Shown piece after piece: positions 8,783-17,600 of a stretch of 64,000 nt of DNA; positions within the stretch are counted from its first letter, which is position 1, and every line of letters starts with the position of its first letter. Where the stretch lies: NCBI GenBank assembly GCA_947491025.1, contig CANLIC010000022.1, forward strand, positions 1 to 64,000, read 5' to 3'. The notes beneath the pieces are model-generated. The model was not told the DNA's origin. It did no database searches and worked only from the letters and a program-made list of their open reading frames with translations. Both the position numbers and the translations under genes were made by a program. The DNA comes from Myxococcales bacterium (GTDB lineage Bacteria; Myxococcota_A; UBA9042).

Positions 8783-9433
8783 ATGAGGGAAAGGCTCGGC
8801 GCGCACGGATTGGGCCGCGGGCGATGGCGCGTCATGGCCGCGCTTGCGTTCGCTGTGGCCTTGGCCATGGGCTGCGGACGCACGCTCCAGCCGCGCACCA
8901 GCAGCGCAGTCGACGTCAAGACCTGGGGCCAGGGCGCCATCGTCGACGCCTCTCGCGCCTACCCGGTCGCGTTCTGGGCCGACCCCTGCGTCAACCCGCC
9001 AGCGGTAGAAGTCGGCGGCGACTCGCTGCTGGTGTCGCATTGGCTGCCTTACCTCGCCAAGCGCATGAACGACGTCGCCGTCGCCACCGGCGTCTTCGAC
9101 CAGCGGCTCTCCTCTTCGGAGGCCGGCAAGAGCGTGCTGTCGAACGAGATCTCTAATGGTTACTACGTCTACCGCTGCATTCCGGAATCGACCGCCAAGG
9201 TCGGCCGCGAGGCAGTTCGAATCGTGAGGCTCGTCCTGGAATCGGCGACGCCGACGCGCATCGCTGCCGACTCCGGCGTGCTGGTCCGCATCGGCGTCAT
9301 CGTGGGGGCCAAGCGCTTCTCGTACCAATCGCAGGCAGCCGGCGTCCACTGGGACGTCGAGATCTTTCAAGAACTTGGCCGCCTGGTGATGTCGGATCCG
9401 GCCTTCTGGGCCGCTGCCGAGCACGCGCTCTAG
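8783..9433 (+). CDS. Hypothetical lipoprotein
   Basis: 216 residues. The signal peptide RWRVMAALAFAVALAMGC ends in a lipobox Cys (about residue 31). The mature part is a single globular-looking domain of about 185 residues without low-complexity sequence. Landmarks are FWADPCVNPP, LVSHWLPYLAKRMNDVAV, SNGYYVYRCIPE and VRLVLESATPTRI. I do not recognise the family. Two Cys residues in the mature domain could form a disulfide. The ATG is preceded by AGGAG at 8771-8775. It lies 83 bases after the CX4CH lipoprotein gene and converges on the operon that ends at 9597. Confidence 0.72.
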   Translation: MRERLGAHGLGRGRWRVMAALAFAVALAMGCGRTLQPRTSSAVDVKTWGQGAIVDASRAYPVAFWADPCVNPPAVEVGGDSLLVSHWLPYLAKRMNDVAVATGVFDQRLSSSEAGKSVLSNEISNGYYVYRCIPESTAKVGREAVRIVRLVLESATPTRIAADSGVLVRIGVIVGAKRFSYQSQAAGVHWDVEIFQELGRLVMSDPAFWAAAEHAL

Positions 9434-9596
9434 AGCTCAAGCCGTTGCGGTTGGGTCGCTCTTGGCTCGCAGGCAATCGCCACGGGGGCCGGGCTCTGAC
9501 TGGATCGCGCCCACCGCTTCCCGCCGCTACCCGGCTCGCTTCGCTCGGTGCCGCCGTCGCCTCTCAAGGGTCCGACGATGGCGGCCTTGGCCTTCG

Positions 9597-10112
9597 CTAC
9601 AGCGCGCCTGCCGCGATCCAGGCCCGCACCTTGGCGATGGCGACCGTGTCAGGGCCGCCGACCTTGATCGCCATGTCGCTGATGGCGTCGCTGCTGCAGC
9701 CTGGCTTGCCGGCGACATCAAACGTGGCGCGGGCATCGGAGTCGATGGCTGCCATCAGCAGGCTCTGCTCGGGCTTGCCGGGAACGACAAAGGCGACGTC
9801 ATTGCAGCCGGCGAAGTTGCCGGTGAGGCCCTTGGCGCCACCGCGCAGGGACGCCCGAGCCTTGTCCGCCGAGCTGAAGTCGAGGCTCGACTCGGTGCCC
9901 GGCACCGCCGAGGAGGCGGCGGGCGTGTGGCAGGCGCTGCACTTGTGGAGCCAGCTGTCGTAGGCCTGGGTGAAGTCGTCGCCGCCGTCCAGCTCAGGCA
10001 CGCAAGCGACGAGCGGGGTGGCCGAAAGCGCGGCCAGCAACGCCAGCCCTGCTGAAGCGCGGAAGATCGAGGCGGCACGCGAGGGAATTCGGCCGTGGAA
10101 GGAGTGCGTCAT
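9597..10112 (-). CDS. Lipoprotein with single CxxCH (c-type cytochrome-like)
   Basis: 171 residues. The signal peptide ends at ATPLVAC (Cys about 37), and the mature protein has one c-type heme-binding motif, KCSACH (about residues 57-62). Later come FVVPGKPEQSLLMAAID and KVRAWIAAGAL, the same C-terminal pattern as in the lipoprotein at 8055-8699. A single heme attached to a lipid-anchored domain would fit a small electron carrier or a binding domain. No Met ligand can be assigned with certainty. It is the last gene of the operon running from 20842, and its ATG overlaps the upstream stop (ATGA at 10112-10109). Confidence 0.8.
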   Translation of the reverse strand: MTHSFHGRIPSRAASIFRASAGLALLAALSATPLVACVPELDGGDDFTQAYDSWLHKCSACHTPAASSAVPGTESSLDFSSADKARASLRGGAKGLTGNFAGCNDVAFVVPGKPEQSLLMAAIDSDARATFDVAGKPGCSSDAISDMAIKVGGPDTVAIAKVRAWIAAGAL

Positions 10113-13100
10113 TGCGGGGAGGCTCCTTTGCCGGTGCGGGGGCAGGCGAGCAGGGTCAGCGCCATTTGCAGCCGATCGCGCGCTGCGGCCCAGCGCGGGT
10201 GGCCGTGGGCGCAGAGCGCACGATAGACGCTCTCCGCTTCGGACGCCAGATCAATACGTGCGTTGTCGATGGCCTCCGCGGCGAGCACGCCTTGGAGGTC
10301 GTCGAGGGCGGCGGCTCGACCGAGGTGCAGCGCCAGCGCCGCTTCGACCAGGTAGACGCGCTCAGGGGGAGCCACGGTCCCCGTCGCGGCCGAGAAGCGG
10401 CGACAGGCGCGCAAGCCCGACCCCAGCGCCTGCATGGCGGCCCGCAGGTCGCCGAGCTCGGCTTGCGCGAGCCCGAGGTGCCACTGCGCCGCTGCGAGCG
10501 TGAGGTGGGCCGGGTCGGCGTCCTCACTGGGCGTCAGCGACGCGATTCGGCGCTGCAACGGGGCCAGGGCAGCGCGTGCCTGGCCGGCGGCGAGCAGCGC
10601 GCGGCCCTGGAGGCCGTCGATCAGCCGCAGCAGGTGATCGCGGCTGATGCGCAGGGCCGGATCGCTGGGCCTGCGCCCGAGCTCCAGGTCGTCGTCCTTC
10701 AACCGGGCGAGGCTGGCCCGCGCCGCGTTGAGCGCCTGCAGCGCCACCTCCGCTTGCCCAATCGCCACAGCCGCTGCGGCCCGGAGCAGCGACCGGCGCA
10801 TCCGGTTGGCCTCGGCGATGGCCGCCTGCTCTCCCGCGCCCGGGCCGGCAGCGCCTCGGGCCCCGAGCGCCATGGCGCGGCTGGCGGCCTGCAGCGCCTC
10901 GGCATGCAGCCCGGCGTCAAAGGCGAGCAGCGCCAGCCGATCGAGGGCCCAAGGCAGCAGCGCCCGCGCCACCTCTGCCTCGCCGCCAGCGGTGGCGGTC
11001 GCAGCGTCGCAGAGCGCCACGGCCCGCCGCGCCGCCGCCACAGCAGCGAGGGACTCTCGGTGAGGGCTCGCTGCTCCGTCGATCGCCGGAGGGGCGACGT
11101 GCCAACGCGAGCGGGCGATGCTGAGCCAGAGGCCGATCTCCATGGCGCTGTCGGCGCGGGGCGACCTCAGGCGCTGGTCAAAGGCCAGCAACGCCTCGCG
11201 GTGGTTGCCGACAGCCGATTGCAGCAGGCCAATCGCGTGCCAGATGCCGCCCTGCAGCCGTAGATCTTCCGCCGATAGCTCGAGTGCCAGCCGGTAACGG
11301 TCGTGGGCCTGCACGGCGAAGCTGCGGCCCTCACCGCGCAAGAAGCGCTGGTGGGCGACGTGACCGCGCAGCAGGTGCAGGTGACGCCCGCTGCCGCCCG
11401 CCTCTGCCACGGCATCGAGCGCCGCCTCCGCCGCCTCGAGGTGACCGCGCTGCGCGTCCGGGTCGCGCGTCGTGGCCACGCGCCGCAGGGCAAGCGACGC
11501 GCGTAGGAGCCCGGCCGCAGGGGCGTTGGGCTGCTTGGCGAAGCGCGCTTCGACCTCAGCCGCCACCGCGTCGAGGTGCGGCCCGCTGCGCGCCCTGGAG
11601 GCCAACGCCGCTGCCAGCGTACCGGCCGGCTCGCCCTGGTTGGCGCCGCCGTCGCGCTCGCGCAGACTGGCGAAGAGCCACCCAAGCTGCGCCTCTGGGT
11701 CGTCGTCGATGAGGGTCAGGCCGAGCAGCACGCCCCGGCTCTCGGCGAAAGCGCCGCCGGCAGACGCGGTGTAGGCGCGCTCCAGCACAACCTGCCGGTA
11801 GACGTCGATCGCCAGCGCCCGCTCCGGGTGGCCGCGCGGCACGAAGCTCGCCCAGACCGTGGCGAACTGATAGAGCAAGTGGCTGGCGTCGCGCGCTGCA
11901 GCCCGCTCGAGCGTCGCCCGTACCAGGGCACGCCTGCGATCCAGGCCGCGTTCTCGGCCATAGATCGCGAAAAGCGCCGCGCGTACCTGCTCTTGCAGCG
12001 CCGCATCGGCCACTACGGACTCGCCGGCGACGCGGCCACCGGGCGGCGCCAGTGGCTGGAGCGCCCGCTCGACCTCCAACCGCAGCGCGAGCAAACCGCC
12101 GTCGATGAGGCTGCCACCCTCGGCCTTGCCGCGCCACGCCGCCAGCGCCGCCGCCCGGGCGGCGGCGCCCTTGCCGCGCAGCAGGCGCTGCACGAAGCGA
12201 TCGGCCAGCTCCAGACGCTCGGCCTCGCGGATCGCGTAGGGGTCGGCGCCGGCCTCCGCCGCCCGCGCCGCCGCGCCTTCGAGGTCTTCCCGATCGCAGA
12301 GCGCCGCCATCCAGCGCAGCGCCACCTCGTCGCGCTGCAGCGCCAGCCAGCGGCCAACGCCGAGGCTCGCCAGGAGGCGCCACGCCAGCGCAGACGTCGC
12401 GACCGTGGGGTCGATGGCGCCAAGGGCTGCCTCCGCTCGCTCCTCACGGCCGAGCGCGTCTTCGATCGCGGCGATGGCGAGTCGGGCAGCGATGGTGACG
12501 TCTTCGGCCGGTGCGCCGAGCAGATCGTGCAGCGTCTTGAGCCGTGTCGCCTGCGCGCTGGCGTAGGTCTCGTCGCGCGCGCCGTGCTCCAGGCGCAGTG
12601 TCTCCGCGCGATGGCCGACCCATTCGAGGAGCGCCGTCGCGACACCGCGGGCCGCGCTGCGATCGGTTCCGGGGCGGATGGCCGGCGCCGCGTTGCCGGC
12701 CGTGGCGTCGGTCGCCTCGCCGTCCTTTGTCTCCGTCTCGCCGGCAGGCGTCGCGACCTTCTGGCTGCGCCCGAGGTAGAACGACGCAGCAGCCAAATCG
12801 TCGCGCTGCACGGCCAGTTCGGCCAGGCGCTGCCAGCCGTGGAGGCGCGCCAACGGATCGTGGGTGCGGAGCTGCAGGTGTGCGGCCAGCAGCGCGCGCG
12901 TACCCGCTTCGGTGGCGCCGTCGCTCGCCAGCAGGAGCCGCGACTCCGACCAGGTGCTGGGCACCACGCCCTCCAGCGGCAGGGCGAAGACGTCGAGCCG
13001 TCCCCGCACTTCGCAGGTGAACAAGAGGCGGTCGCGGCCAGGCGCCGGGTAGCGGCAGCTGGTCGCACCTGAGGTAAGCTGGACCGCGTTGTCGCTGCGC

Positions 13101-14029
13101 AGCGGGGGGTCCGCGCGTGGGTCGAAGGCGACGCGAAACAACACGCTGCGGTCATCGCCGTCGATGACCTGGTCGCCGTTGCTGTCGCCGAGCGCTTGGG
13201 CGAAGTAGAGCCACTTGCCGTCGGGCGAGAAGGCCGGGAAGCCCGTCGCCCCAGGCAAGTCGAAGCGCACGACGCGCTCTGCCGCCTTGCCCTCGAGGCG
13301 GCGCAGATGGAGCCCAGCACCGAGCTGCATTGCGAACTGGACGCCCACCGTCGTGCTGGCCCGCTCGACGGCGACGTAGGCGAGCCACCGGCCGTCCGGC
13401 GACAGGGCCGGCGTCGCCACGCTGCGCGGCAGGACGATGTCGGCGTCGGCCACCTTGCGGCTGCCATCGATCGGCACCTTGTGCAGCAGCATCTCGCCGT
13501 GCATGGCGGCGCGGGCGACGACGCCGACGTGAGCGCCGTCGGGAAAGAAGAACGCGAAGCTCTCGGCGGTGCGACCATCCCCAAGGCAACGCCGCTCGGT
13601 CATCGAGGGCCAGGCGCGCAAGCAGGCGTCACCGGTGGCGTCGTCGCGGCTCGAGAGGTAGAGCAGCCAGCGACCGTCGGGGCTGACCCGAGGCAAGCTG
13701 ACGTCTGCACCCTCGTCGAAGAGCGCGCGCCCCGCTGCATCGCCGACTCGGCTCGACCACACGCTGGCGACGGCGTCACGGTTGCTGAGGTAGACGAAGT
13801 CGCGGCCATCGGGCGTGAGGCTGCCCAGTAGCTGGTCAGAGTCTCCCGCCGTCCAGCGCGCCGGCTCGCGCAGCGCGGCATCGGCGCCGACATTGCCGCT
13901 GGCCGGGGCGGGACCCGCCGCGGCTGCCTGGCTGGGGGCCCAGAAGGCGAGGCTGTAGACGGCCGCAACGGCCAGCGGCAGCGCCGTGCGGTGGCGAATT
14001 GCGCTGCGCAGGCGGAGGCCTAGGGACAC
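10109..14029 (-). CDS. TolB-like beta-propeller/helical-repeat exported protein
   Basis: About 1306 residues with an N-terminal signal peptide (basic RSAIRHR, then a hydrophobic run ending SQAAAA). The next ~350 residues contain several TolB/PD40-type blades with the SPDGRWL signature (VSPDGRWLLYLSSRD, LSPDGRWLAYVA, FSPDGKWLYFAQA). The remainder is almost entirely Ala/Leu/Arg-rich helical sequence resembling divergent TPR units (for example LAVQRDDLAAASFYLGRSQ, AQWHLGLAQAELGDLRAAM). It probably works as a periplasmic scaffold. GTG at 14029 was chosen over GTG 14044 because GGGAG sits five bases upstream. It overlaps the YdbL-like gene by 10 bases and the following lipoprotein gene by 4, so translation is likely coupled. 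Confidence 0.82.
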   Translation of the reverse strand: MSLGLRLRSAIRHRTALPLAVAAVYSLAFWAPSQAAAAGPAPASGNVGADAALREPARWTAGDSDQLLGSLTPDGRDFVYLSNRDAVASVWSSRVGDAAGRALFDEGADVSLPRVSPDGRWLLYLSSRDDATGDACLRAWPSMTERRCLGDGRTAESFAFFFPDGAHVGVVARAAMHGEMLLHKVPIDGSRKVADADIVLPRSVATPALSPDGRWLAYVAVERASTTVGVQFAMQLGAGLHLRRLEGKAAERVVRFDLPGATGFPAFSPDGKWLYFAQALGDSNGDQVIDGDDRSVLFRVAFDPRADPPLRSDNAVQLTSGATSCRYPAPGRDRLLFTCEVRGRLDVFALPLEGVVPSTWSESRLLLASDGATEAGTRALLAAHLQLRTHDPLARLHGWQRLAELAVQRDDLAAASFYLGRSQKVATPAGETETKDGEATDATAGNAAPAIRPGTDRSAARGVATALLEWVGHRAETLRLEHGARDETYASAQATRLKTLHDLLGAPAEDVTIAARLAIAAIEDALGREERAEAALGAIDPTVATSALAWRLLASLGVGRWLALQRDEVALRWMAALCDREDLEGAAARAAEAGADPYAIREAERLELADRFVQRLLRGKGAAARAAALAAWRGKAEGGSLIDGGLLALRLEVERALQPLAPPGGRVAGESVVADAALQEQVRAALFAIYGRERGLDRRRALVRATLERAAARDASHLLYQFATVWASFVPRGHPERALAIDVYRQVVLERAYTASAGGAFAESRGVLLGLTLIDDDPEAQLGWLFASLRERDGGANQGEPAGTLAAALASRARSGPHLDAVAAEVEARFAKQPNAPAAGLLRASLALRRVATTRDPDAQRGHLEAAEAALDAVAEAGGSGRHLHLLRGHVAHQRFLRGEGRSFAVQAHDRYRLALELSAEDLRLQGGIWHAIGLLQSAVGNHREALLAFDQRLRSPRADSAMEIGLWLSIARSRWHVAPPAIDGAASPHRESLAAVAAARRAVALCDAATATAGGEAEVARALLPWALDRLALLAFDAGLHAEALQAASRAMALGARGAAGPGAGEQAAIAEANRMRRSLLRAAAAVAIGQAEVALQALNAARASLARLKDDDLELGRRPSDPALRISRDHLLRLIDGLQGRALLAAGQARAALAPLQRRIASLTPSEDADPAHLTLAAAQWHLGLAQAELGDLRAAMQALGSGLRACRRFSAATGTVAPPERVYLVEAALALHLGRAAALDDLQGVLAAEAIDNARIDLASEAESVYRALCAHGHPRWAAARDRLQMALTLLACPRTGKGASPQ

Positions 14030-14649
14030 GCCTTCTCCCGCCACTCGCCGGGCTGCACCTCGACCCAGCCGCCACAGACCACGCGCTCGAGCTGCCGCTG
14101 GCGCCAGGCCGCCCGCAACGTAGTCGGCGCTGTCTTCGGTGCCTGTCGCTCGAGCCAGGCCCAGAGCTGTTGCCGGGCGCGGTTGTGGCGCTCCACCAGC
14201 TGCACCACCTCGGCATCATCGACGGTGCCCTGGCAGTGCTTGGCGGTCGGCCGCAGCAGGCCGTCGAGGCCTTCGCCGATGCAGCGCCGCTGCAGCAGCA
14301 CGTCGGAGCGGTCGGCGTCGGCGCGCAACGCGGCCGAGAAGCGGGTGATCGCGTCCTGGGTGGAGGCCGAGCGCAGGCCGGCGCGCTCCAGGGCCGCGCG
14401 ACTCAGGGGCATGGGCTCCGGTGCGAGGGCGTCGCGCTCGAGCCGGGCCTCGAGGTCGGCGAATCGGCCCGCCGCCTCGGCCTCCAGGGCGGTGCGGCGG
14501 TCGACGACGAAGACGTCCGGTGCCCGCACGCAGGCGCCGAGCAGGCCGGCTGCGCAGGCGGCAAGGCACCAGCCCGCCCGCACAGATCGGCTTGCGCAGC
14601 GCCGGGCAGGGCGCCCCACGGTTGTGGCGTCGGGCGGCGGCGCACTCAC
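14020..14649 (-). CDS. YdbL-like (DUF1318) lipoprotein
   Basis: 209 residues. The signal peptide ends in a lipobox (AAGLLGAC, Cys about 40). The N-terminal mature part has VVDRRTALEAEAAGRF. The C-terminal 65 residues (VVQLVERHNRARQQLWAWL ... GGWVEVQPGEWREK) line up well with E. coli YdbL, whose DUF1318 domain has a comparable (V)..iN.aR...Y/L..(L)A and a closing Gly-x-W/Y...G.W..K. E. coli YdbL is a small periplasmic partner of the AsmA-like YdbH, and the lipoprotein YnbE is a separate gene there. Here lipid anchor and DUF1318 share one chain. The start is GTG at 14649, overlapping the YdbH-like stop (GTGA). The family call rests on motif reading. Confidence 0.78.
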   Translation of the reverse strand: MSAPPPDATTVGRPARRCASRSVRAGWCLAACAAGLLGACVRAPDVFVVDRRTALEAEAAGRFADLEARLERDALAPEPMPLSRAALERAGLRSASTQDAITRFSAALRADADRSDVLLQRRCIGEGLDGLLRPTAKHCQGTVDDAEVVQLVERHNRARQQLWAWLERQAPKTAPTTLRAAWRQRQLERVVCGGWVEVQPGEWREKACP

Positions 14650-17600
14650 GGTGGTGGCTCTCCCAGCAAGGGCACCGCCCAGCGCGCCATCATCGGCCCG
14701 AGCGGTACGCCGCGAATCTCATCGATGTGCACGAGTTCGGCAAGCCCGGCCAGCGCGATGTAGAGATCCATGAAACCATGGCGGAAGCGCAGCCGGACCT
14801 CATCGGGGTGCCCGAGGTTGAGCAGCAGGCGCGCCCGATTGGCCTGCACATCCTCGTGGTAGGGGTCGACGAGATCGAGCAGCCCGCGCAGGTGGTTGGG
14901 TGTCGCCCGCAGCAGCTGGGCGCGGCCTTCGATGGCGAGCCGCCACGGCCGAATCGCGATCGCCGCGTTGGCGTCAAACCGTCCCGGCTGGTCAGGCAGG
15001 CGCAGATCGGTGGCGTTGCCGCGCAGGGTCACTTGCGAGTCGGCGCCCTGCAGCTCGATCTGGCAGCTCCCCGTGACCTGGCCGCTGAGCAGGCGCAGCT
15101 CCATCTGGTCGAGCCGCACGACGTCGCGATCGATGCTGGCGTTGGCCGCCAGGGGCCCAAAGCGGTGGTCGCGAAAGCTGAGCTCGCCGATCGAGACGAA
15201 GTGTTCGCCACTGACGAAGGGGTGGTGATCGGCAAAGCGCCAACGCGACCAGGCGCTGCGCTCGCCGCCGCCCAGCGGCCGAATGCCGCTTTCGTCGACG
15301 CGCACGACCAAGGTGACGGGCATGACGCCGCGCACCTCGCGGACCGCGAGTCCAAGCCGCGCGTGCTGGGCCGAGACGCCATCGAGCTGGGGGCGCAAGG
15401 CCAGCGCGAACGTGCGCAGATCGCCCGACTCGACCTCAAAGGGCAGGCGCACCCGGCCGGCGAGGCGCACCCCGAACGCCTCGCCGAGCGCGTCGAGGTC
15501 CTGGCTCGCCTCGCCGCGCAGCGCCACGCCGCGGCTGCCGGGCACGCCGTCGTCACCCAGCGCGCCCAAAATAGCGTCGTCGCCGATCCGGTCGATGACG
15601 CCTTCGAGGCGCAGACCGCTTCCGCCGCCCTTGTTCTGGGCCACCATGCGCTCAACGCGTACGCGGCCGCGGGCGTCGATCTCGGCGGTGACTGCGGCGG
15701 TGGCGTCCTCGACCGCGTAGAAGGGAAGCAGGTCTTGCCGGAGCGAGCCGAGCTGCCCCTTGGCGTTGATGTGGGCACCGCGCAGGTCAACCGCCAGCGG
15801 CGCCGAGATCTCAGCCTGTCCACGCAACTTGCGCCAGTCGAAGGCGTGGGCCTGGACGACCGTGCGCAGCCGCTCCAGGCTGCCTTCGACCTTGGTGTGC
15901 ACTTGGCCTGCCCGGACCTCGACCTCGAGGCGCCCACGCGCTTCGGGCGTGTCGGCGTCGAAGCCCGCGAGGTGGCAGCGCAGATCGCGGACGGTCCCTT
16001 CAACATCGGCATCGAAGTGCCAGCGCTGCGGCGCGGCGAAGAAAGCCAGCAGCGGCCCTGGAGCCCACGTATCCGGAGCAAAGATGCGCACGGCGCCTTT
16101 GGCGTTGGCCCCTATTCGCCCCAACTCGGGGCAGGGGGCCTCGAGGGCCAGCCGTCGCGCCAGCGCCCCCACCGGGTGCAAGGTCGTCTCAGCCTCCATT
16201 CGCCAAGGCTGACCCTTCGTTAGTGAAAGCGTGGCCGCAAGCGCCGGCTGGCCAGCGGCGTCCAGACGGACATCGGCGTCGAAGCCTTGGAGCGTCGTTT
16301 GGGTGCCTGCCGTGGCGCGCGTCGCCACCTCGGCCTGCAGGTGAAGCGGCGGCAACGTCGCGCTGCCGACCCGCATCCCTACCACCGCCAGCTTGACCTG
16401 CTGGGTCTGGCGCAGGCCGCCACCTTCTCCCTCCGCCTCCGCCAGCAGCTCCTCCAACGCCGCCTGCGTCGCGCCGTGGGCAGCGCTCAGACCCTGCAGG
16501 CGCAGTTGGCTGCGGTGCTGCAGCCGCAACGAATCCGGCGCCGGCCACGCCTCGAGGCCGAGGGCTGCCCGCAACCAGGCACGGTGGCCCTTGACGCGGC
16601 CGCGGGTCGCCGCCGCAAGCGCGCCGGCCGCGCGCAGCAGCGTTGGTGCCACCCCGATGTTCGCCAGGGCGCGCCGCAACGCCCCCACCTCGAGCTCGGC
16701 CTGCCACTCGACGGTGTCGGCGATGGTCAAGGTCGCAGCCGCCTTGGCGCCAGGGGCCGCGATCTCACCGCGTAGCGAGACGGTCAAGGCGTCGGGGGCG
16801 TTGGCCGCGACGGTGAGCTGGCGCAGGGCAAGCGAGGTGCGCAGCTCGTCGGCAGGCGAAGCGCCGGCGCTGACGTCGCGCGCGGCGGGTTCGCCAACGT
16901 CCAAGGGATCGCAGGCGGCGGCTTCGGTGCGCGCGCCTTCGCCCTCTGCGGCGAGGTCGGCCTGCGCCAGCATCAGCTGCGCGGTAGCCGCGTTGGCGCC
17001 GCGCACATCGAGGTCGTTCAACGTCGCCTCGGCGCGTAGCCGGCGAAGGCCAACCGGTTGGCCGCGTACCGCGAGCTGCGGGCAGGCCAGCGCCGCCTCG
17101 GCGCGCAGGCGTCGCATGTGCAGATGGATGTCGCCGGCCGCGAGCCCGAGCGCCGCCCCACCGAGCGAGACCTTCACGCTGGCAGTCCCGACCTCAAGGC
17201 TCGAAGCGAGGGCAGGGGAGGTCGCACGGAGCGAGAGGGCCTCGGCGACGCAGCCAAGGTCGAATCGCTCCAGACCCGCGGAGCCGGCGGTGACGTCGGC
17301 GGCGAGGTCCGCCAGCTCGCAGCGCAGGTCGGTCATCGTGCCGGCCAGCGGCAGCAGCGCAGCGTCTTGGCCGTGCAGCTCGAGGCGGGCGACCTGCAGC
17401 TGGCCCGGCCCCTCAGGCAGCGCCGGTGCGGCACCCCCGCCCGGCGCCGCGGAGAGCGGATTCGGCGCCGCAGGCGCGGCCGGCGGCGAGCGGGCGACCC
17501 ACCGCGGGCCCTCCGGCGTCTGCGCCACCTCGACCTCCAAGGCGCCCGACGCGCCGCCGTTGCGCAGCGATCCGAGGGCGCCGGCGCCGGAGAGCGCCGC

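Noticed and set aside
9213-9228. A GTTCGAATC sequence resembling a tRNA T-loop
   Set aside because: It lies inside a coding region, and no acceptor stem, anticodon arm or matching D-arm surrounds it.
14421-16223. A 600-codon plus-strand frame opposite the YdbH-like gene
   Set aside because: It has no ribosome-binding site and a His/Gln/Arg-rich translation typical of antisense GC-rich DNA. The minus-strand frame has a membrane anchor and coupled neighbours.
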